Shown here piece after piece: positions 8,737 through 15,174 of a DNA stretch of 64,000 nucleotides. Position 1 is the stretch's first letter. Every line of letters starts with the position of its first letter. The position numbers and the translations under genes are program-made. This stretch comes from JAWSVE01 sp050789445 (GTDB lineage: Bacteria > Pseudomonadota > Gammaproteobacteria > Pseudomonadales > Cellvibrionaceae), in assembly GCA_050789445.1 (NCBI GenBank), contig JAILXR010000001.1:3162001-3226000 (forward strand), given 5' to 3'. The notes beneath the pieces were generated by a model. It made no database searches and had not been told where the DNA came from. It saw nothing but the letters and a program-made list of their open reading frames with translations.

Positions 8737-8831
8737 TCTTAACCAGGGTGTAAGAAAATTAAAATTATTTCCACATAAGTATAATTGTTTGTTTTTTTGC
8801 AAATTGGGTGTGGTTGGTGGGTTTGTTAAAG
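8737..8831 (-). repeat. Degenerate attC-like site
   Basis: Read on the minus strand it opens with CTTTAAC and closes with GTTAAGA, so the outer R-type cores are recognisable, but the inner boxes pair poorly. It lies between the stop codon of the gene at 8862-9137 and the start of the CPCC gene, where a cassette boundary is expected. Low certainty. Confidence 0.4.
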
Positions 8832-8861
8832 CTTTTTAGTTGAGCCAAATAAATGCGCCAA

Positions 8862-9137
8862 TTATGAATTATAAGCCCATTTCCAAGTTGTATTTTTTGA
8901 AGGGAGTTCCGAGCATTCCTCAAAGTCCCAGTTTTCAGATTTGCAAATTGGGCAGATTTTTTGATTTAGTACACCAAGTTTATTTTTAAGATTCGTCGCA
9001 TCAAAGTAAATATCATGGAGTTCACTATCCACAACTAGAAACTTATGACAGCAGTTGGTTATTGCTAAATCATAATCACTATTACTACATCCGGTTGCGC
9101 CAGATTTCTCAAATATATTTTTGTTTATTGTACCCAT
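8862..9137 (-). CDS. Small protein with a CxxC pair, cassette gene of unknown function
   Basis: 91 residues starting MGTINKN and ending in CPICKSENWDFEECSELP, a likely half zinc-ribbon, with further cysteines CSNSDYD and NCCHKF in the first half. I recognise no family. Its 5' flank GTTAAGGCTACATT nearly repeats that of the neighbouring CPCC gene, fitting two cassettes that entered through similar sites. The 5' region back to the attC at 9311 is unusually long for a cassette (about 170 bases). Confidence 0.6.
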   Translation of the reverse strand: MGTINKNIFEKSGATGCSNSDYDLAITNCCHKFLVVDSELHDIYFDATNLKNKLGVLNQKICPICKSENWDFEECSELPSKNTTWKWAYNS

Positions 9138-9150
9138 TGTTTGAATGTAG

Positions 9151-9245
9151 CCTTAACGAGTTTGTAGAAAAACCTACATGTCATTTTTTAAGTTAAAATG
9201 AACTCTAACTTTCGCGTTCCTGCGTAAATATTATGTCTGTTAATT
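9151..9245 (-). repeat. Very degenerate attC-like site or cassette scar
   Basis: A GTTAAGG core on the minus strand at 9151-9157 and an ATTAAC-type core at 9239-9245 bracket AT-rich DNA with no pairing inner boxes. It may be a decayed attC left after loss of a cassette between here and 9311. The call is tentative. Confidence 0.25.
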
Positions 9246-9310
9246 TAATTTGAGGGCACTCTCCGCACGATTTTTTTTGACGAAAAAGTTATCCGCAAGT
9301 TTCCCTGCAG

Positions 9311-9403
9311 TCTCAACGCCGCCAGAACCCGAACAGCAAGCGTTTTAATGGCCTGTTTTTCAAGGCCATTGCCCGCAATTTCGGGTGGCTTTGCTTGTTA
9401 ACT
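9311..9403 (-). repeat. attC recombination site
   Basis: Minus-strand reading runs from GTTAAC-type R'' core (9397-9403) to GGCGTTGAGA at the other end (9311-9320). The arms are complementary around GCAAGC/GCTTG-type inner boxes, and the centre carries AAGGCCATT facing AATGGCCTGT. It lies 4 bases after the stop codon of the lipoprotein cassette. Confidence 0.8.
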
Positions 9404-9407
9404 ATTA

Positions 9408-10007
9408 TTAGTAGATACCCCCATTTGTATTTATGCGAGATTTTTTGATTAGAAAATTTCCGATTTCCCATAGCTCGTCTTCATAGTCACTGTGGCGATC
9501 AAAAATATGATAGGTGTTGTAGGAAGCCCCTTCAAATATCCAGACTGCTCCGTCCATTACTATAATAACATCCTCATTATTCTTGTTCGCTTCTTGCATT
9601 TTTTCGTCTTCGGTCATCAAATTCCAAAAATCGACCGAAGCTATTTTCTGCTTAAATTTCTTAAATTCCTCAGTACTAACTTTAGAGCTTTTATACTCGA
9701 CGGGTTTCCCTGGCGAATAACCTCCGGCGCCGTTTAATCTTACTGCGCTAACTTCAATTCTTGAACCCGCTTTCTCCAAGTCAATGAATATTGGATTGTG
9801 AAAAGTTCTAAGAATTACCAGACGATAGGTTTCATAACGATTTGAGCTATGAGCACATAATGGTCTAACGCCGGCACCTCTATAAAATTTCTTATACCAT
9901 AAACCCTCTTCATCTATTTTAGAAAGACTATTACATCTCGGTTGAGTTGTTGCACAGCCTTGTATAAAAAGCAAAAGGCCTAATAGAAAAAGTATGTTCG
10001 GTTTCAT
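9408..10007 (-). CDS. Cassette-encoded lipoprotein of unknown function
   Basis: 199 residues. A signal peptide with lipobox FIQGC (Cys18) marks a lipoprotein anchored in the envelope after lipidation. The mature part is a mixed alpha/beta sequence with DEDVIIVMDGAVWIFEGA-like strands and a RHSDYEDELWEIGNF tail; no family recognised. It is flanked on both sides by attC sites and begins 2 bases inside its cassette boundary, with no promoter visible between, so it depends on transcription from upstream in the array or on a promoter I cannot see. Confidence 0.75.
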   Translation of the reverse strand: MKPNILFLLGLLLFIQGCATTQPRCNSLSKIDEEGLWYKKFYRGAGVRPLCAHSSNRYETYRLVILRTFHNPIFIDLEKAGSRIEVSAVRLNGAGGYSPGKPVEYKSSKVSTEEFKKFKQKIASVDFWNLMTEDEKMQEANKNNEDVIIVMDGAVWIFEGASYNTYHIFDRHSDYEDELWEIGNFLIKKSRINTNGGIY

Positions 10008-10009
10008 AT

Positions 10010-10103
10010 AGTTAACGCCGGTAGCAACGGCGGCCGAAGCGTAGCGTAGGCCGTCCAGCCAGCGCGGCTTTTGCGCTGGCGATGTTGCCTACCCTTGTTA
10101 AGT
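10010..10103 (-). repeat. attC recombination site
   Basis: Outer cores GTTAAGT-type (10097-10103) and GTTAAC (10010-10016) with inner GGCAAC / GTTGCC-type boxes and a central GC-rich hairpin containing GCCAGCGC / GCGCTGGC. Four bases separate it from the stop codon of the gene at 10107. Confidence 0.85.
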
Positions 10104-10106
10104 GTT

Positions 10107-10481
10107 TTACTCCGCAGCCCATTGTTCTAAGTCCTCTACTGGATTTGGTAGACGGCCAATAAGCCACTCAGCACATGTGCCGGGCTTAAACCCTGAGTCA
10201 TGGCACTCTATTACCCAAGATAGAAACTCGTCAGGGCCACCATTCATATAAGGTGGTGGAGACACTGGATGAAAGGATGTTGGCAGGCGCTCATTGACTG
10301 ACATGTAATTTAAAACATGACCAAATTCTTGAACCGTGTGCCATGCAAACTGGTGATCAATATCAATGTCGAATTTAACCCACCAGCGACCGTCAGCTTC
10401 GGAGCCTTTTCCGATAGGACCACGTATTGCTGGCACTTTCTCCAGATACTCAATTAATTTAGTAAATGCTCGATTGTCCAT
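10107..10481 (-). CDS. Cassette-encoded protein of unknown function
   Basis: 124 residues starting at ATG 10479-10481 (MDNRAFTKLIEYLEK). Upstream codons in the same frame run through the attC and are not coding. The sequence is aromatic-rich, with RWWVKFDIDIDHQFAWHTVQEF in the middle and a CAEWLIGRLPNPVEDLEQW end. I believe related proteins occur in other integron arrays, but no function is known to me. Both neighbours are attC sites, so it is a complete single-gene cassette. Confidence 0.75.
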   Translation of the reverse strand: MDNRAFTKLIEYLEKVPAIRGPIGKGSEADGRWWVKFDIDIDHQFAWHTVQEFGHVLNYMSVNERLPTSFHPVSPPPYMNGGPDEFLSWVIECHDSGFKPGTCAEWLIGRLPNPVEDLEQWAAE

Positions 10482-10487
10482 AATGAC

Positions 10488-10575
10488 ACTTAACGCCCGC
10501 ATTTGGGGCCGTAGTGAAGCGCAGCGGAACGGAGGTCCCAGCCCCGCAGGGGCGAACAACATGCGCTTGTTAGGT
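10488..10575 (-). repeat. attC recombination site
   Basis: Cores GTTAGGT-type (10569-10575) and GTTAAGT (10488-10494). Inner boxes AACGCCCGC and the facing GCGCTTGTT side pair, and the centre has GCCCCGCAGGGGC and GCTGCGCTTC-type hairpins. It separates the genes at 10107 and 10582. Confidence 0.85.
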
Positions 10576-10581
10576 GTTGCG

Positions 10582-10899
10582 CTACCACGGCCGAACACCT
10601 TTTTTAGCAGGGCTCACGCTGCCAGTTTTTAGATTTACAATGAAATCCAAGCCAATCCAGTTGCAAGCTATAAGCTGACCATCTTTAACTTGAATATCCA
10701 TATACGCCTTATCTTCGTTTTGCCCACCCGCTGGGCATTCTTGAATTACCCAAGCAAGATCACCATCTGCTTTATATGCCTCGATATTTCTGTTTAGCTT
10801 CTCACGAGGATAATCAGAAAGAACATCATCAGAAGGATAACGCCTGACTATTTCCAGCCCCTCAATTTCAATTCTCTGTTTGATATTGCTGGCATCCAT
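10582..10899 (-). CDS. Cassette-encoded protein of unknown function
   Basis: 105 residues from ATG 10897-10899 (MDASNIKQRIEIEG). An earlier in-frame codon lies inside the attC and is rejected. A long first helix and a region with DGDLAWVIQECPAGGQNEDKAY precede a short beta-rich end (LIACNWIGLDFIVNLKTGSV). Acidic and small, in keeping with many cassette products; some such proteins are immunity-like, but nothing here shows that. Complete cassette between two attC sites. Confidence 0.72.
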   Translation of the reverse strand: MDASNIKQRIEIEGLEIVRRYPSDDVLSDYPREKLNRNIEAYKADGDLAWVIQECPAGGQNEDKAYMDIQVKDGQLIACNWIGLDFIVNLKTGSVSPAKKGVRPW

Positions 10900-10905
10900 G
10901 AGTAC

Positions 10906-10977
10906 ACCTAACGCCCGCAACACCGGGCAGTTTGGAGCGTAGCGGAAAACTGGTCCGAGTGATTGCGCTTGTTAACT
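10906..10977 (-). repeat. attC recombination site
   Basis: Cores GTTAACT-type (10971-10977) and GTTAGGT (10906-10912), inner boxes AACGCCCGCAA against TGCGCTTGTT, and a short GC-rich centre. One of the shorter sites of array 1 (72 bases). Confidence 0.85.
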
Positions 10978-10985
10978 GCTTGCAC

Positions 10986-12317
10986 TCACTTAAATCCTCT
11001 AGGTGGCTGAGACTTGTGGTACCCCACATTTTTTGCAGGAACATGCATGTAGTTTTTAATTGTTGCCTCGGCTTCTTTGCTAATAATTTCAACTCTATTC
11101 GCTTCGGCTTGCATTCTTATATAGCCACGGAGCATTTTTTCTCGATAGTGATAATAGCCTTGCTTCTGCCCTTTTTTAAGAATTTCGCCATAATCTGTCT
11201 TTAATAGATTTCGAATCCTAGAAGCGAACTTATCGTAGCTCAGGGCTTCTTTTCTATCTATTTGCGACATTATACTCTCGTATTGGGCATGCATATCAGA
11301 CAGATAAGCCCCTTGCCATTCATCGGCAGAAGTTGACCAAAGTACTTCCTCGTAATCTCGACTACGTTGATTAACCGCCATTTCGTATGGCCTTGATAGC
11401 TCTGCTGTTATTCCAACAATTGCTTTGTCTAAAGCAGAATAATAGTCATCCCATGTAACTTTATTAACTATCTCTTCCTTCTCGAAAAGTAGCCATAAAA
11501 TCTTCTCAACAATTAAATGCACGTAGTATGGGTATCCATCGCTAACGGCTGCTAATCGTATATAAATATCTCTTGGAATTTCGACGCCAAAAATACTTAA
11601 TGCATGAATGGCTATATCCCATCTTGCATCCCAGCTAAGCCTTGGTAGCTCTATGGTTTCAAGCTGTCGAATTGCTGATCGATGAGCACCTAGGATTTCA
11701 TTAAGTGTTGCACCAACACCTGTAAAGATAAATTTTAGCTCTATTCTTTTATCTCCGAGCTGCTTCAATAAGTCTGCTAGAAGATCTATTTCCTTTTCAT
11801 CTGTAATTCGATCCACCTCGTCAACGACAACTACTGGAACTTCTGAGTGTAATGCAGCCACCTCCTTCAGGACTTCGACTGCATCGCTCAACCCCTTAAT
11901 TTTTGAAGAGAAGTCTGTAGGGGAGGTTTCACTTTTGAGTGAATATGAAAGCCACTTCATTCCAACTGAGGCCTGCTCGGTGATCTTTGAGCTTGTAGAC
12001 CATTTTGCATCTACTGCTTGTGATGCGATATTCGCAACAATTGATTTTATTGTGGAATCTGGTGAGCAAGATACGTCTATATATTCTGCATCTGAACTTT
12101 GCCACTGATTTGCCGCAGTCGCAGCAAGAGAAGATTTACCAACACCCCTTTCCCCATAGATGAAGACATTTCTTCCAGGAGCAAAAAGCGCCTTTTCAAT
12201 TCTATCTAGCTCTTCCGTGCGCCCAATGAGATTTTCAATTGAAATAATCGGCCTTGATGGCGAAACAACTTCATTCAATTTTTTACCAAACGAATGTTTA
12301 TCGTAGTCTGGAATCAC
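10986..12317 (-). CDS. Cassette-encoded P-loop (AAA-type, ORC/Cdc6-like) ATPase
   Basis: 443 residues, by far the largest product of array 1. Walker A GERGVGKS at 55-62; Walker B VPVVVVDEVDRI at about 165-176; an arginine-containing stretch follows the sensor region (FTGVGATLNEIL). The AAA_16/ORC-like core is followed by a helical C-terminal half (about 270-443) that may include a winged-helix-like region (KFASRIRNLLKTDYGEILKKG). Such single ATPases often work in defence, DNA handling or as NTP-driven switches; no nuclease or membrane domain is fused, so the partner is unknown. The start is a good ATG inside the cassette, 37 bases from the boundary. Confidence 0.82.
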   Translation of the reverse strand: MIPDYDKHSFGKKLNEVVSPSRPIISIENLIGRTEELDRIEKALFAPGRNVFIYGERGVGKSSLAATAANQWQSSDAEYIDVSCSPDSTIKSIVANIASQAVDAKWSTSSKITEQASVGMKWLSYSLKSETSPTDFSSKIKGLSDAVEVLKEVAALHSEVPVVVVDEVDRITDEKEIDLLADLLKQLGDKRIELKFIFTGVGATLNEILGAHRSAIRQLETIELPRLSWDARWDIAIHALSIFGVEIPRDIYIRLAAVSDGYPYYVHLIVEKILWLLFEKEEIVNKVTWDDYYSALDKAIVGITAELSRPYEMAVNQRSRDYEEVLWSTSADEWQGAYLSDMHAQYESIMSQIDRKEALSYDKFASRIRNLLKTDYGEILKKGQKQGYYHYREKMLRGYIRMQAEANRVEIISKEAEATIKNYMHVPAKNVGYHKSQPPRGFK

Positions 12318-12353
12318 GTATATGTTCCTTTCTTGAGGCGATCTCTATGGACA

Positions 12354-12431
12354 GTTAACGCCGCAAGCAAAGGCGCGCGTTAGCGCGTCCAGTGGAGCGA
12401 AGCGGAGCGATTTTGCCTTGCCTTGTTATAA
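12354..12431 (-). repeat. attC recombination site
   Basis: Cores GTTATAA-type (12425-12431) and GTTAACT (plus-strand 12353-12359). Inner boxes AAGGCAAGGC and GCCTTTGCTTGCGGC are complementary, and the centre carries GCGCGTTAGCGCG and GCTCCGCTTCGCTCC. Follows the stop codon of the gene at 12435 by 3 bases. Confidence 0.88.
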
Positions 12432-12434
12432 CTT

Positions 12435-12803
12435 TCACGGGCGCTTCCAGAATATTGGCAATACGTTAACTTCGTATGAGCCAGCATAAACATGCCAACT
12501 GCAACCCACATCGTCTTTTATCAGGTAAAGGTTACGCTCATTCCATTGATAATTTGATCCTATGACCTTCTCTGTAGCTTCTTTTCTGGCCAACTCCACT
12601 TGAGCAGGAAGTATCATGGATAGCGGCAAATTCAATACCTCCACATCTAGGAAGGTCAGTTCGATTTCACCATCATCATAAGGACCTCCTGTGTCGCCAC
12701 TAAACTTAAGCATCACAGTATCTTTTTCAGGATCGTAACTTTCGAGTAGACCAGGCCCCTCTAGCTTTGAAAGATAGTTATTCAATTCTTCGATGTTCAT
12801 CAT
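12435..12803 (-). CDS. Cassette-encoded protein of unknown function
   Basis: 122 residues, starting MMNIEELNNYL at 12801-12803, only a few bases inside its cassette. Predicted alpha/beta with an acidic loop SGDTGGPYDDGE and a C-terminal WHVYAGSYEVNVLPIFW. No family recognised and no secretion signal, so it is probably cytoplasmic. Complete cassette between attC sites at 12354 and 12807. Confidence 0.72.
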   Translation of the reverse strand: MMNIEELNNYLSKLEGPGLLESYDPEKDTVMLKFSGDTGGPYDDGEIELTFLDVEVLNLPLSMILPAQVELARKEATEKVIGSNYQWNERNLYLIKDDVGCSWHVYAGSYEVNVLPIFWKRP

Positions 12804-12806
12804 AAG

Positions 12807-12884
12807 TTATAACGCCCCAATAACCGGGCGCGCGCTTTTTGCGCGTCCGGCGCCGAAGGCGCGAAGTTGATTGGTTTGTTATGT
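12807..12884 (-). repeat. attC recombination site
   Basis: Cores GTTATGT on the plus strand at 12878-12884 and TTATAAC at 12807-12813, inner boxes CCAATAACC / TTGGTTTG-like and a GC-rich centre with GCGCGCGC and GCGCCGAAGGCGC. First attC of array 1 counted from its upstream end. Confidence 0.85.
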
Positions 12885-12898
12885 GCTTTTTCCATAGT

Positions 12899-13159
12899 CT
12901 ATGTTCTATCCATCTTAACCTGGGCCGCATCCAATAATTTCTTCTCGTTTTCATTAGCAAGAATTACAGATGAAATGACATCATTTATCTGCTTTGGCCT
13001 CGCCAAAAAAAGCACAGCGCCTAAAACTTTATCACTCGGATTATCAATACTCAGTAATATCTTTTTTACTTTACGAGCTGAAAATAATCCGAACTTTTTC
13101 CGAATAACGTAGTTTCTGTCACTTTCTGAAAGACCAAGGTCTCTCGAATCTCCAGCCAT
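12899..13159 (-). CDS. First gene of cassette array 1, small basic protein of unknown function
   Basis: 86 residues from ATG 13157-13159 (MAGDSRDLGLSESDRN), chosen because AGGA lies 8 bases upstream; an ATG at 13178-13180 overlaps the cassette boundary and is less likely. The frame can be extended further only through the leader repeat. The protein is lysine-rich and short with RKKFGLFSARKVKKILLS, possibly nucleic-acid binding, but that is only composition. It begins directly at the junction with the leader-like repeat, the position that receives new cassettes in an active integron. Confidence 0.65.
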   Translation of the reverse strand: MAGDSRDLGLSESDRNYVIRKKFGLFSARKVKKILLSIDNPSDKVLGAVLFLARPKQINDVISSVILANENEKKLLDAAQVKMDRT

Positions 13160-13179
13160 TTCTCGATTCCTAGCGCACA

Positions 13180-13545
13180 TAACGCTTATTATAACGGCGC
13201 AGCGGTATAACCCCACTTATACCGCCGTGGCGGGTTAATGTTCGTATTTCGTAGTTTTGCAGCCTTGGCGGTATAACCCCCATTTCTTAAAACCACAAAA
13301 TTTCGTTTAACGTTTTGTTTTTATTAAATTAATTTCTTTTTTCAATGTCAGCCCGTAATTATGACGTCGTGGCGAGTTTATTACGGATTTTGAGCATTAA
13401 ACCGCCTTAGCGGTTTAATGTCGAGGGAATGGCGCGACGCTCTTCTTTAACACTTTGATTTCTCTTCTTTTTTTAAGTTACGCAATTAACTTGCGTGTTA
13501 TACCGCCGCGGCGTGTTTTTGTGAGTTTTTACTTCAACTGTATTT
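13180..13545 (-). repeat. Leader-like repeat, copy A, at the upstream end of cassette array 1
   Basis: Aligns with 51801-52166 in the same orientation over about 365 bases with almost no gaps; by hand about four fifths of the bases agree. The best-kept parts are palindromic ACCGCC/GGCGGT blocks, including a perfect 11-base stem CATTAAACCGC / GCGGTTTAATG at 13395-13420 and nested CCGTAAT-type arms near 13355-13386. Read in cassette direction it ends in AAGCGTTATGT, a core like the integrase cleavage site. It may be an attI-like leader copy or another palindromic element; which one is not settled. Confidence 0.75.
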
Positions 13546-13817
13546 TTGTCCAGTCATGAGATTCGTTACGATGTTGGAGCCGTTGAATATAGTGGAACTC
13601 AAGAACACAGTTTTTACTTGTGATAGCCGTTTTGTCTTAACCAAAGGTGTGTGAAGCGGGCGATTATTCTCGTAAGGATTTTAAAATTTGAATGAGTTTT
13701 CGTGGGAGGTTGTGAAACGAGTGGTGTAGAAAGGTAAGGGATTGAAGTGTGGCTCAACTCTGTATTTGTAAGGAGGTGAGTCTCTTGTTTGGGGTCGACT
13801 GATATTTGGAAGGAAAA
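13546..13817. other. Gap between leader copy A and tRNA-Ile2
   Basis: About 270 bases with no frame I trust, no attC and no recombinase fragment. Leader copy B shows no counterpart beyond the aligned part, so this side of the junction is ordinary unique DNA. Confidence 0.45.
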
Positions 13818-13894
13818 TGGTGGGCCTGCACAGACTTGAACTGTGGACCAATCGATTATGAGTCGACTGCTCTAACCAACTGAGCTACAGGCCC
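13818..13894 (-). tRNA. tRNA-Ile2 (anticodon CAU, lysidine type)
   Basis: The 77 bases fold as a cloverleaf. Acceptor stem GGGCCTG pairs with CAGGCCC, D arm is AGCTCAGTTGGTTAGAGC, and the anticodon loop CTCATAA has anticodon CAT (plus-strand 13858-13860). The T loop is GTTCAAGTC and CCA is encoded at the 3' end. The body (GTCGACTCATAATCGAT, TTGGTC, TTCAAGTC) resembles Escherichia coli tRNA-Ile2, whose C34 is changed to lysidine by TilS, more than elongator tRNA-Met, but CAU also fits Met. Confidence 0.88.
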
Positions 13895-13970
13895 TTTGAG
13901 GTGTAAATACGGAGAGACTTTTGCAGTGTATTTACCAAAGGTTTGGTGTGCTACTGGAAGCTAATTTCAC

Positions 13971-14001
13971 CAAGGCCGCGCATTATAAAGCGCGGGCCTT
14001 G
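13971..14001 (-). terminator. Probable hairpin terminator after cysK
   Basis: Arms CAAGGCCGCGC and GCGCGGGCCTTG pair over 11 bases with one bulge around an AT-rich 8-base loop, 24 bases past the cysK stop codon. It has no clean U-tract, so termination strength is uncertain. Confidence 0.45.
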
Positions 14002-14024
14002 ATGAATCCAGTCTAACTCTCTGT

Positions 14025-14990
14025 TTATTGAACAGTTTCGTTGTCGGTGAATTGGCCTGCAAATAATGGCGAGGTCAAATAGCGCTCGGCAGAGTCCGGT
14101 AATATGACAACAATATTTTTGCCTTTGTGTTCAGGTTGTTGTGATATGCGATCTGCTACAGCCATTGCCGCTCCACAAGAAATCCCTACTAGAATGCCTT
14201 CTTCCTTCATTAACCTGTGAGCCCACTCTATTGCGTCTTCATTACTGACTTGTTCTACTTGATCGACCATCGATAGGTCGAGATTTTTCGGTAAAAACCC
14301 AGCGCCAATGCCTTGAATTTTGTGTGGGCCGTGAGTGGGTTCTTCGCCAGCTTTTGCGGCGGTGATGACAGTTGAAGACGTTGGCTCAACGGCAACCGTT
14401 GTGATTACTTTGCCTTTTGTGTTTTTAATGTAACGAGAAACCCCTGTAAGTGTGCCACCGGTACCAACGCCTGCGACCAATACATCAATCTCGCCGTTTG
14501 TATCTTCCCAAATTTCTGGGCCTGTTGTTTTTTCATGAATTTCTGGATTAGCAGGGTTTTCGAATTGGCTTGGCATCCAATATTTTTCTGGATCGCTTGC
14601 TTGAATTTCTTCTGCTTTAGCGATGGCGGCGGGAACACCTTTTGCGCCATCGGTTAATACAACAGTCGCGCCTAACGCTTTCAATATTTGGCGACGTTCT
14701 AAGCTCATGGTGTTGGGGAGCGTTAGCGTCACAGGGTAACCGCGTGATGCGCCAACAAATGCGAGTGCGATACCGGTATTACCACTGGTGGGTTCGATAA
14801 TTTCCATGCCTGGTTTTAATACGCCTCTTTTTTCTGCATCCCAAATCATGTTTGCACCAATGCGGCATTTAACCGACATGGCGGGATTGCGGCCTTCTAT
14901 TTTTGCAAAAATATTACCTTTGGTGATTCGGTTTAATTTGACTAAGGGAGTTTGTCCGATGGTTTGGCTGTTGTCATCAAATAGAGTCAT
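14025..14990 (-). CDS. cysK: Cysteine synthase A (O-acetylserine sulfhydrylase)
   Basis: 321 residues, near the 323 of Escherichia coli CysK and alignable throughout. Lys41 in SVKCRIGANM forms the PLP Schiff base, PTSGNTGIAL is the substrate-binding Asn loop, and GVGTGGTLTGVSRY binds the PLP phosphate. The active-site Ser in GISCGAA and PDSAERYL are present. It makes cysteine from O-acetylserine and sulfide in the cytoplasm. CysK rather than CysM follows from length and the NPANPEIHEKTTGPEIWED stretch. It lies downstream of rpoD behind a terminator and is likely transcribed on its own. Confidence 0.93.
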   Translation of the reverse strand: MTLFDDNSQTIGQTPLVKLNRITKGNIFAKIEGRNPAMSVKCRIGANMIWDAEKRGVLKPGMEIIEPTSGNTGIALAFVGASRGYPVTLTLPNTMSLERRQILKALGATVVLTDGAKGVPAAIAKAEEIQASDPEKYWMPSQFENPANPEIHEKTTGPEIWEDTNGEIDVLVAGVGTGGTLTGVSRYIKNTKGKVITTVAVEPTSSTVITAAKAGEEPTHGPHKIQGIGAGFLPKNLDLSMVDQVEQVSNEDAIEWAHRLMKEEGILVGISCGAAMAVADRISQQPEHKGKNIVVILPDSAERYLTSPLFAGQFTDNETVQ

Positions 14991-15100
14991 GTGTGTGGCC
15001 TCTTGAAATGTTTGAATTATTTTTTGGCGGAAAATAGTTTTGTGGTTTTCTGATTTAGGTTTTAGAGAGTGTAAATGATTAATAACTCTAAAAACGAGAT

Positions 15101-15143
15101 AAAAAAATAGGCTCGTGAGTTTTTCTCAGGAGCCTATTTTTTT
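15101..15143 (-). terminator. Intrinsic terminator of rpoD
   Basis: Arms of 14 bases (AAAAAAATAGGCTC / GAGCCTATTTTTTT) around a 15-base loop, starting 31 bases beyond the rpoD stop codon. On the minus strand the stem ends in a run of seven T, which is a classical intrinsic terminator. Confidence 0.88.
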
Positions 15144-15174
15144 GTTTTTCTAATTCAATTTTTGCTGAAATAAA

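Larger units (their letters stand above)
8737..13180 (-). mobile_element. Integron cassette array 1 without an integrase (CALIN-type)
   Basis: Six well-formed attC sites and one or two decayed ones separate seven genes, with an eighth (8242-8721) just outside the last site. All are on the minus strand, one gene per cassette, with short non-coding flanks. No tyrosine recombinase with the integron-specific patch is encoded anywhere in the window, so this fits the definition of a cluster of attC sites lacking an integrase. The upstream end (13180) abuts a leader-like repeat. Confidence 0.85.

Noticed and set aside
10366..10632. Plus-strand and extended minus-strand frames reading through attC sites
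   Set aside because: These frames arise from GC-rich palindromes of attC; the cassette genes start at ATG inside each cassette instead.
8242..13180. Search for an integron integrase in or beside array 1 and array 2
   Set aside because: No open frame in either flank has tyrosine-recombinase boxes or the integron patch; arrays are therefore called integrase-less.
13180..13545. Palindromic repeat suspected as CRISPR or REP array
   Set aside because: The palindromic units differ in sequence and spacing and are not separated by unique spacers of equal length; no cas genes are present.
13818..13894. Assignment of the CAU tRNA as elongator Met
   Set aside because: Anticodon arm and T arm resemble Ile2 more; kept as Ile2 but Met cannot be excluded without TilS evidence.
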